Assembly: GCA_963995525.1 (NCBI GenBank)
Contig: OZ023205.1
Location: forward strand, 62,150,104 to 62,214,103
Reading direction: 5' to 3'
From: Escarpia spicata
Taxonomy: Eukaryota; Annelida; Polychaeta; Sabellida; Siboglinidae
DNA length: 64,000 bases
Part shown: positions 63,201 through 64,000 of the stretch, one piece after another
Layout of the letters: every line of letters begins with the position of its first letter
Position numbering within the stretch: the stretch's first letter is position 1
Made by a program: the position numbers and the translations under genes
Notes under the pieces: model-generated
Told to the model about the DNA's origin: nothing
The model's input: the letters and a program-made list of their open reading frames with translations, nothing else
The model's database searches: none

Positions 63201-63703
63201 CTAGCAACAGCACTTCATTACAATGACAACTACTGCATAGCAACTGCACTTCAATGCAATAACAACTACTGCCTAGCAACTACTACCTAGCAACGGTGTT
63301 TCATTACAATAACAACTACTGCCTAGCAACTACTACCTAGCAACAGTGTTTCATTACAATAACAACTACTGTCTAGCAACTACTACCTAGCAACAGTGTT
63401 TCATTACAATAACAACTACTGCCTAGCAACTGCACTTCATTACAAAGATCAGAGGCAACTGGTCCTAGGAGATGAACATAGAAAGAGCCGAGTGGACATC
63501 AGTGCCTCGGAGGAGATGCACTTACAATACTCCAAACTTAGTGTATTAATATATATAAATAATTAACAGATTATTGTTATTATAAACTGCCCTCACCGTC
63601 CTAGTCTCCCCATCTCCAGTCACGCCCTCGTACAACTGTCGCACCAGGAAATATCCCTAGAGACTCGACCTTTCTGGATGTACTTCTCTGTGGAACCTTC
63701 ACC
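22946..63703 (-). CDS. MIB/HERC2 - Mib repeat - Ser/Thr kinase - KEN ribonuclease protein (16 exons, 5' end outside window)
   Basis: I assembled 16 exons with GT-AG junctions (one GC-AG) from 63703 down to 22946. Their 2341 nt keep one frame: 1 leading base plus 780 codons with a TAG stop at 22946-22948. Order: MIB/HERC2 domain (exons 1-2), Mib-repeat-like module (3-4), Ser/Thr/Pro-rich linker (5-6), kinase (7-12) and KEN RNase (12-16). Kinase and KEN resemble IRE1/RNase L: P-loop GKGSYGAV, VAIK, LHRDIK and DFG, then LLRTLRNIQDHF with the Arg, Asn and His expected at the RNase centre. In that family a nucleotide-bound kinase dimer activates RNA cleavage. MIB/HERC2 domains bind peptide or protein partners in ubiquitin ligases. 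No signal peptide or membrane segment is visible, unlike IRE1. Codon 34 of the visible frame is TAG. Function is inferred. Confidence 0.85.
23522..23652 (-). CDS. Exon 15: KEN domain with RNase motif
   Basis: Contains KAFIESICKLLRTLRNIQDH then FDE, aligning with the LLR.MRN..HHYREL block of IRE1. The Arg, Asn and His thought to make the RNA-cleavage site are all present. Confidence 0.9.
24779..24860 (-). CDS. Exon 14: KEN domain
   Basis: Encodes SHAPEYVNCHVRNFLEAAKC and NITPQGDW. Phases match on both sides (acceptor TTCACAG, donor GTAAGC). Confidence 0.85.
25135..25712. repeat. 48-bp minisatellite, 12 copies (kinase-KEN intron)
   Basis: The unit contains CATTACCCTACCACAACATC then TTACAGTCCCATGCTCCCGTACACGAAA. 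Both strands are open because the unit is 16 codons. It lies within the intron between exons 14 and 13. Confidence 0.95.
26836..26913 (-). CDS. Exon 13: kinase end / start of KEN domain
   Basis: RHPFFWSEDERYKFLATVGN, then QAEVANR. HPFFW followed by a YKFL helix is the hallmark kinase-to-KEN transition of IRE1 and RNase L. Confidence 0.92.
27640..27990 (+). mobile_element. LINE 3' fragment with (TGAG)n tail
   Basis: 27655-27880 retains, across frames, the pattern QQSRLGFAGHCCRHEDEMA, a 'DRGFW' equivalent and other marks of the C-terminal region of RTE-like LINE proteins. It ends in about 16 copies of TGAG plus GAGC variants (27886-27970). The tail and plus orientation fit a 5'-truncated insertion. 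Confidence 0.7.
28453..28655 (-). CDS. Exon 12: kinase C-lobe
   Basis: PAGMVTFFILTKGKHPYF matches IRE1 'GCVFYYV...G.HPF'. Then SNIVNDKPDLS, a 'DMLTSMLAADPINRPSA' helix and the start of the domain's last helix follow. Donor is GTGAGA. Confidence 0.9.
28678..28965. repeat. 52-bp tandem repeat, about five copies
   Basis: CATCAGAACGACCATTTCAA, CTGGCTACATCTAACATATT and GTTACAACACGT recur every 52 bp, decaying to the right. The first unit abuts the acceptor region of kinase exon 12. Confidence 0.9.
29240..29322 (-). CDS. Exon 11: kinase activation segment and start of F-helix
   Basis: Encodes GTRCWKAKEVLEW (APE-like region) and PTTDIQ, the start of the F-helix. The next bases are GCGAGT, so this intron has a GC donor. 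Confidence 0.85.
29440..30675. repeat. Degenerate AT-rich repeats in intron 10
   Basis: Recurring AATTAATAAAACATTGAAGC motifs (about 23-25 bp) occur at 29450-29580 and 30380-30670. Between them (29581-30380) I see no gene, only a short AACAACATAAT triplication at about 30250. Confidence 0.7.
30698..30809 (-). CDS. Exon 10: kinase DFG segment
   Basis: PTNLFIVYTTKWHLKLADFG and ISRTLAVDESTLCTGPAG follow HRDIK directly. The metal-binding DFG is intact. Acceptor TTTTAG, donor GTGACC. Confidence 0.9.
30845..31180 (-). mobile_element. tRNA-derived SINE
   Basis: On the minus strand the head (31180) reads TAGCGCAGTGGTAAGAGC (A box, 31169-31152) and GGGTTCAAATCC (B box, 31126-31115). A 200-bp body and a tail with CGCTATATAAGAACTTACCT follow. 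This is the usual layout of a Pol III SINE. It is not a tRNA: no cloverleaf 3' half is present. Confidence 0.85.
31181..31724. other. Intron 9 sequence; nothing recognised
   Basis: AT-rich, with short TTATTATTA and ATAAATAAATA tracts at about 31438 and 31560. I see no exon, RNA gene or transposon end. Confidence 0.5.
31725..32330 (-). mobile_element. LINE C-terminal fragment
   Basis: The minus frame 31732-32265 encodes LRLHASFVVPVLTYNRDTWG, LDAYHHRHLCQIIGISWPHR and ISNEALYHRCRCRPI, the typical region after the RT domain of RTE/CR1-like LINEs. Everything upstream is missing, as in a 5'-truncated copy. Confidence 0.8.
32780..32977 (-). CDS. Exon 9: kinase hinge to HRDIK catalytic loop
   Basis: A 66-codon phase-0 exon: MIDEDKDFTYIASELCDYTL (hinge region, as in IRE1 'YIAIELC'), then LLGGLTYLHSRNPKILHRDIK with the catalytic Asp. 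The GTTTAG acceptor and first 30 or so bases are multiplied in an array upstream in the intron. Confidence 0.92.
33022..33285 (+). mobile_element. tRNA-derived SINE (second family)
   Basis: Starts GAGAGCGCGATAGTGTAGTG then GTTAGCAC (A box, 33031-33049). GAGTTCAAAACCC (B box) lies at 33063-33075. The body has a short inverted CATCCTCAATG/CATTGAGGATG pair. It differs from the SINE at 30845. Confidence 0.75.
33390..33568. repeat. Array of exon-9 acceptor units, left block
   Basis: Two ~92-bp units. On the minus strand each reads intron end ...GTGTGTTTAG followed by ATGATCGATGAAGACAAGGA, a copy of exon 9's acceptor and first bases, then ACATAATGTGG. The block is cut by a LINE at about 33570. Confidence 0.92.
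34014..34202 (-). pseudogene. Split LINE, RT C-terminal piece
   Basis: NQILGLVRRNITYKEKQLIV then PLFKAIVRPHLEYCIHVWKP, the typical post-RT segment. It is out of frame with the catalytic block above it. Confidence 0.85.
34210..34539 (-). pseudogene. Split LINE, RT catalytic block (FADD)
   Basis: MSGVPQGSMLGPILFLIYIN, then LKFADDTKIFR with the catalytic D-D, and LVEWSEKWQMLINFGKCKC. Motifs B to D of a CR1-type RT. Confidence 0.88.
35451..36389 (+). pseudogene. LINE ORF: hydrophobic lead, 2A-like motif, PHD finger, endonuclease start
   Basis: About 90 residues end in LVLLILCGDIQTNPGPV; DIQTNPGP (35724-35747) resembles the 2A ribosome-skipping motif D(V/I)ExNPGP with Gln for Glu. Then a C4HC3 PHD-type finger: CGFCKKP, CYDRCNQWVHIKCC, CNSSCSWHCMKC. 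Then an apurinic-type endonuclease start with VETKIDENYL and DRNTHGGGVLIAF. A stop at 36389 cuts the endonuclease, which goes on in other frames. Confidence 0.85.
36632..37060 (+). pseudogene. LINE endonuclease end and linker
   Basis: NDPTRVDSGNILDLILTSNP and MSDHEAVTFNVN are the endonuclease C-terminal motifs with the S-D-H triad. The frame ends at a stop at 37060 in a Lys/Arg-rich stretch. Confidence 0.85.
37313..38369 (+). pseudogene. LINE reverse transcriptase (two overlapping frames)
   Basis: 37313-37771 holds NKATGLDEFPARVLKETAVE and YRPISLTCILCKVMEHI. A frameshift near 37735 moves RT into 37722-38369, with [39 protein letters not shown] and LFADDSIIYR. All RT motifs can be read, but not from one frame. 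Confidence 0.9.
38415..38876 (+). pseudogene. LINE RT C-terminal region
   Basis: LIRPKLEYASPIWHPHTATQ, RVQHCAARFVRND, LGWSTLERRRIIKQAMTFYK and FYPRAVRIWNMIP are standard for the end of CR1-type ORF2. A one-codon stop at 38367-38369 separates it from the RT frame. Confidence 0.88.
39325..39610. repeat. Array of exon-9 acceptor units, middle block
   Basis: Three more ~92-bp units, slightly diverged (for example GTCATTATTGATCATC for GTCTTCATCGATCATC). It is separated from the left block by the LINE pair and from the right block by a 701-bp foldback element. Confidence 0.9.
39611..40311. mobile_element. Non-autonomous DNA element (MITE) with 36-bp inverted ends
   Basis: Left end 39611-39646 (TCAAAAATAGATATGCAAGC...) and right end 40276-40311 are inverted copies with 2 mismatches in 36 bp. 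The 701-bp interior has no transposase frame and carries a 25-bp-arm palindrome at 39871-39923. It sits inside the exon-9-acceptor array. The target duplication is unclear. Confidence 0.85.
40316..40490. repeat. Array of exon-9 acceptor units, right block
   Basis: Two diverged units, again with GTCC(T/A)TTGTC...GATCATC and the CACAATCCACATTATGT joint. This makes about seven satellite units plus the true exon. Confidence 0.85.
40777..40791 (+). other. Possible tiny first exon (MSDFE) with CRE-like site
   Basis: ATGTCAGATTTTGAG is followed at once by GTGAGT. TGACGTCA lies 15 bp upstream (40757-40764) after a GC-richer stretch. This looks like a first exon and promoter, but I cannot find a second exon on the plus strand. 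Rest of 40490-41160: nothing recognised. Confidence 0.25.
41165..42282 (-). mobile_element. LINE 3' half, left of the transposon insertion
   Basis: Minus frame 41205-41684 encodes LQKNAIRLCKHEGCLSHTRP, VFMFKVYNNLLPDHLLSYFK and GPKLWNQLQLDL, the post-RT region. Between 41700 and 42275 the RT core can be read in pieces: FADDTNLL (about 42030), a 'GPILFIL' equivalent, and KAFNTVDHSILLLKLQNYGI (about 42270-42200). The 5' part continues at 53912. Confidence 0.88.
42279..42282. repeat. TTAA target-site duplication, left copy
   Basis: TTAA directly precedes the transposon's AGGGAATAAAAACA end and is repeated at 53912-53915. Confidence 0.88.
42283..42296 (+). repeat. Left terminal inverted repeat (14 bp)
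   Basis: AGGGAATAAAAACA, an exact reverse complement of 53898-53911. Confidence 0.9.
42464..42483 (+). promoter_or_regulatory. Subterminal CRE-like motif upstream of the transposase
   Basis: GTGACGTCAGAGTTGACTCT contains the CRE palindrome TGACGTCA. It lies 79 bp upstream of the THAP start codon. An inverted copy with 2 mismatches lies at 53698-53717 near the start of the second gene. I infer matching promoters. Confidence 0.6.
42562..50443 (+). CDS. THAP-domain DDE transposase (eight exons)
   Basis: Exon 1 (from ATG 42562) encodes a THAP zinc finger: MVHCAAFGCN, FFRFP, LCSAHFEKSCF and the AVPTIF end. Further exons: 43015-43219, 46100-47098, 47669-about 47858, 48433-48675, 48916-49087, 49667-49821 and 50265-50443 (stop). 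Catalytic-type residues: Asp in GDGRCDSPGFSAKYGSYTVM, Asp in RFVTDRHVQIKKYMRE with HQFDVWHVAK, and Glu in YQTYALEVFHN. The protein would bind the transposon ends through THAP and cut and join DNA. Phases agree at the junctions I could check, except 4-to-5: the strong donor at 47855 breaks the frame and only a weak GTCAAT donor at 47859 keeps it. The exon 1 donor is not fixed. No internal stops are seen, so recent activity is plausible. Confidence 0.85.
44543..44695. repeat. Tandem duplication of about 75 bp
   Basis: Two near-identical copies of ATTCTTACAGTAGA...GCAGCTTTCATAACACACAC with CACAAGTACTGTTA inside, in the transposase intron between exons 2 and 3. The rest of that intron (43220-46099) is AT-rich with nothing else recognised. 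Confidence 0.85.
48197..48330. repeat. (CT)n/(CTCCCT)n microsatellite in transposase intron
   Basis: (CT) repeats flank a 6-bp CTCCCT repeat of about 15 units. It lies in the intron just upstream of the exon at 48433. Confidence 0.95.
50451..53639 (-). CDS. P2X7 C-terminal-domain-like protein, passenger gene of the transposon (three exons)
   Basis: Exon 1 (53639-53455) starts MASGSFPEFQVKSYDFEPL in good start context (ATCATGG) and has an acidic Ser/Asp stretch; an in-frame ATG also lies at 53705. Exon 2 (51124-50903) starts CSCGNCRIMPTEYESICCQE and has CITEHDGFAPNFLN. Exon 3 (50607-50451) has YRHVAYRRFVMWIWHRLGRY and ILPSCVVNAIRTAFPS, ending in TGA. Phases join at both introns. Cys/His pattern and AYR.FV.W...G...R...PSCVV..IR..FP match the cytoplasmic zinc-containing tail of P2X7 receptors; no channel part is present. 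About 187 residues in all. It converges on the transposase gene. Role unknown: perhaps DNA or nucleotide binding in transposition. Confidence 0.85.
51411..52317 (-). mobile_element. hAT-like non-autonomous element with BED finger, inserted in the larger transposon
   Basis: Ends CAGGGTTC(A/G)(T/C)AC are inverted (51416 and 52312) and flanked by TCTTA on both sides (51411-51415, 52313-52317). The minus strand at about 51920-51690 encodes a BED-type finger, CFACRKTIDLGKMVENALKL then HMKSWKHK, the usual N-terminus of hAT transposases. No catalytic or dimerisation domain follows. Phenylalanine-rich AAGGCCTTGAAAT-type subterminal motifs occur at both ends. At 897 bp it is a deletion derivative. hAT elements normally make 8-bp duplications, so the 5-bp match leaves the class a little open. 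Confidence 0.75.
52318..53454. other. Intron of the P2X7-like passenger gene
   Basis: Small direct repeats only: TGAAACTTGCTTGATGAATT-like copies at about 52731 and 52784, and ACCCCTAGG repeats at about 52912-52945. Nothing else recognised. Confidence 0.6.
53698..53717 (-). promoter_or_regulatory. Subterminal CRE-like motif upstream of the passenger gene
   Basis: On the minus strand GTGACGTCAAAGATGACTCT matches the left motif (42464-42483) at 18 of 20 positions. It lies about 60 bp before ATG 53639. Confidence 0.6.
53898..53911 (-). repeat. Right terminal inverted repeat (14 bp)
   Basis: TGTTTTTATTCCCT, the exact complement of the left end, then TTAA. Confidence 0.9.
53912..53915. repeat. 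TTAA target-site duplication, right copy
   Basis: Directly follows the right inverted repeat and matches 42279-42282. Confidence 0.88.
53912..54118 (-). mobile_element. LINE RT start, right of the transposon insertion
   Basis: The minus strand encodes FSKILERIFHSRLMSFFNV, FNGQYGFRKKHSTT and ELVEEITSAM...SIAIVIDL, RT motifs 1-3. It continues across the TTAA into KAFNTVDH at 42270. The LINE is 5'-truncated near 54118, where a 25-bp direct repeat (GATGTGATTATGTCATCGGT...) occurs. Confidence 0.88.
54629..55137. mobile_element. MITE with about 38-bp inverted ends
   Basis: Left arm 54629-54666 (CTAAGGAATCATCTCAGAAC...) and right arm 55099-55136 are inverted copies with a few mismatches. The interior has G-rich segments (GGGGGAGTGGGG, GGGGGTGTGGGG) and no open frame. 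Left flank 54119-54628: nothing recognised. Confidence 0.75.
55250..56335 (+). mobile_element. RTE-type LINE fragment with (TGA)n tail
   Basis: Plus-strand pieces in shifting frames: IKRGVRQSDTISPKL, LRLADDILICA (the RT DD motif), VYLVQRYSIRDKNQDKEIQR, NKLAAAQTKMERS, then VTDVIEQIRRQ-like, 'GRPARRWKDELDEYW' and 'AQPRDTMAAQ', ending in TGATGATGATG at 56322. This is the RTE 3' half. Many stops. Confidence 0.9.
55668..55988 (+). pseudogene. RTE LINE ORF2 C-terminal fragment
   Basis: A 106-aa open piece: VESYVYLVQRYSIRDKNQDK, RRITAGWTAFAKHCDLFKGN and LKRQVYNSCIVSAETWALT. A frameshift follows at about 55985. Confidence 0.88.
56544..56694 (-). CDS. Exon 8: kinase P-loop, beta-3 Lys and C-helix
   Basis: Completes GKGSYGAVFLG, then has VAIKRIQNIDEA with the ATP-anchoring Lys, a C-helix Glu in TTNELTILVKV, and HQNIVPYR. 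Ends at GTGAGT in phase 0. The next exon lies 23.6 kb away. Confidence 0.9.
57584..57723 (-). CDS. Exon 7: kinase N-terminal extension and start of P-loop
   Basis: Encodes GSGVKWIPKSERYKSQLSKL and ends FHISSDPAYIIGKG, with the glycine codon split by a GTACGT donor. Confidence 0.85.
57985..58155. repeat. Tandem duplication of about 83 bp (intron 6)
   Basis: AGGGTTGTGCATTTTC(A/T)GG then TGTTACTG occurs twice with a CCCCCCAATATTT joint, between kinase-gene exons 7 and 6. Confidence 0.85.
58675..58800 (-). CDS. Exon 6: Pro/Thr-rich linker
   Basis: A 42-codon phase-0 exon: REPTLPTPTDQSVLADL ... TSETTPTPA. Clean acceptor TTTGTAG and donor GTAAGT. Disordered by composition. Confidence 0.75.
59501..59812 (-). 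CDS. Exon 5: Ser/Thr-rich linker
   Basis: A 104-codon phase-0 exon rich in Ser, Thr, Glu and Val, without a recognised fold. It begins EAEPASIATSRLEHEEDASV and ends SEMAATTL at GTATGT. It is probably a flexible, phosphorylatable linker between the MIB part and the kinase. Confidence 0.75.
60129..60242 (-). CDS. Exon 4: Mib-repeat-like module, second half
   Basis: A 38-codon phase-0 exon: YIDSVGRVLRVTESGDVCVQ then SSSWTFNARALTKV. The VGRV...GDV.V...WTFN..ALTKV pattern is the mind bomb repeat signature. Donor is GTTAGT. Confidence 0.9.
60510..60685. repeat. 33-bp tandem repeat, about five copies (intron 3)
   Basis: CCATAACTATAACCGCACTG then CCTGGATGAAGATA, recurring every 33 bp between exons 4 and 3. 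Confidence 0.9.
61095..61228 (-). CDS. Exon 3: Mib-repeat-like module, first half
   Basis: An acceptor at TGACAG restores LPILG across the junction. The exon encodes TTGDGVRMCVDIDTLKEMQ and EGHGGWN, very like the mind bomb repeat core. It ends MEQ at GTAGGT. Confidence 0.85.
61805..61999 (-). CDS. Exon 2: rest of MIB/HERC2 domain
   Basis: Starts after TTGCTAG with GGEGMQGTVQELED. It holds VKVTWISGMINVYRLGHQGK, the typical core V-W...G..N.YR.G..GK.DL, and ends YYPDHLPILG at GTGAGA. An in-frame Met (EGMQ) lies just after the upstream TAG. Confidence 0.88.
62005..63445. repeat. 36-bp minisatellite, about 38 copies (intron 1)
   Basis: The unit is near CTACTGCCTAGCAACAGCAC then TTCATTACAATGACAG. 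It fills nearly the whole intron between exons 2 and 1. A 36-bp unit keeps frames open and gives Leu-Gly-Ser-Ser-Cys-like runs on the minus strand. A segment at about 62405-62600 recurs at about 62765-62950, so blocks were also duplicated. Confidence 0.95.
63597..63703 (-). CDS. Exon 1 (visible): start of MIB/HERC2 domain, with in-frame TAG
   Basis: Follows TTGCAG and ends at GTGAGG. It encodes IFPGATVVRGRDWRWGD, then TAG, then D. The family motif is WGDQDGG, so the stop (63603-63601) sits where CAG (Gln) is expected, a single C-to-T change. The frame continues perfectly into exon 2. Confidence 0.82.
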
Positions 63704-63744
63704 CTGCAACACATACAAAACAGAGCATCCCTGTAATACAGCCA

Positions 63745-64000
63745 AATGTGAACAACTTTAGACAACTCCAGAGAACCTGTCTACTGTGACTCTTTGTAAA
63801 CAATGACAGATAACTCCAGAGAACCTGTCTACTGTGACTCATCGTAAACATAGACAGATAACTCCAGAGAACCTGTCTACTGTGACTCATCGTAAATATA
63901 GACAGATAACTATAGAGAACCTGTCTACGGTGACTCATCATGAACAAAGACAGATAACTACAGAGAACCTGTCTACTGTGACTCATCATGAACAAAGTCA
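63745..64000. repeat. 48-bp minisatellite at the right edge
   Basis: CCAGAGAACCTGTCTACTGT then GACTCATCGTAAACATAGACAGATAACT recurs every 48 bp, about five copies, and runs off the window. It lies just upstream (minus sense) of the visible first exon, so in an intron. Confidence 0.92.

Noticed and set aside
62000..63280. Cys-rich repeat proteins (LLLGSSCHCNEV type)
   Set aside because: 36-bp minisatellite in intron 1. The repeated cysteines come from the unit, not from a toxin- or metallothionein-like gene.
62005..63445. CRISPR-like regular array
   Set aside because: Units are contiguous and mutually similar with no unique spacers, and the genome is animal.

Overview
The window is nuclear DNA of an animal, most likely a marine invertebrate (cephalochordate or lophotrochozoan; I cannot place it further from sequence). 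Evidence: split genes with GT-AG introns, several clades of non-LTR retrotransposon, tRNA-derived SINEs, THAP- and BED-finger DNA transposons, many minisatellites and (GT)n/(CT)n/(AT)n tracts. Three host loci can be recognised; most of the rest is mobile or tandemly repeated DNA.

Left part (1-22 kb): a decayed Ty3/Gypsy copy on the minus strand (1-1745); a deleted and frameshifted relic of an SLC7 amino-acid transporter on the plus strand (3.1-5.2 kb); an intact-looking LTR retrotransposon with identical 159-bp LTRs and one 1597-aa Gag-Pol frame (6473-11858); a foldback repeat cluster; a minus-strand LINE (13.3-15.8 kb); and a plus-strand C2H2 zinc-finger gene (16.9-18.4 kb). The zinc-finger gene follows a tandem array whose units copy its own splice-acceptor region. 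Minisatellites fill 20.1-22.8 kb.

Right part (22.9-64 kb): one large minus-strand gene. Sixteen exons (63703 down to 22946) join in one frame of 780 codons and encode, in order, a MIB/HERC2 domain, a Mib-repeat-like module, a Ser/Thr/Pro-rich linker, a Ser/Thr kinase domain with the key catalytic motifs, and a KEN-type RNase domain of the IRE1/RNase L family. The first coding exon enters from outside the window. One in-frame TAG replaces the conserved Q of the WGDQDGG motif in the MIB/HERC2 domain.

The 23.6-kb intron 8 of that gene (32978-56543) holds a nest of elements. One is a LINE split by a second LINE that has a PHD finger and a 2A-like motif. Another is a LINE split at a TTAA inside its reverse transcriptase by an 11,629-bp DNA transposon (42283-53911) with perfect 14-bp inverted termini. 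This transposon carries two convergent spliced genes: a THAP-DDE (Kolobok-like) transposase and, on the other strand, a protein with the cysteine-rich C-terminal domain of P2X7 receptors. Both start just inside matching inverted copies of a 20-bp TGACGTCA-containing motif. A BED-finger hAT-like element is in turn inserted into the transposon. Around the nest, a ~92-bp array repeats the 5' end of kinase exon 9 with its splice acceptor.

The most notable items are the MIB-kinase-KEN architecture, the two-gene transposon with its P2X7-like passenger, and two independent arrays that multiply splice acceptors of neighbouring genes.
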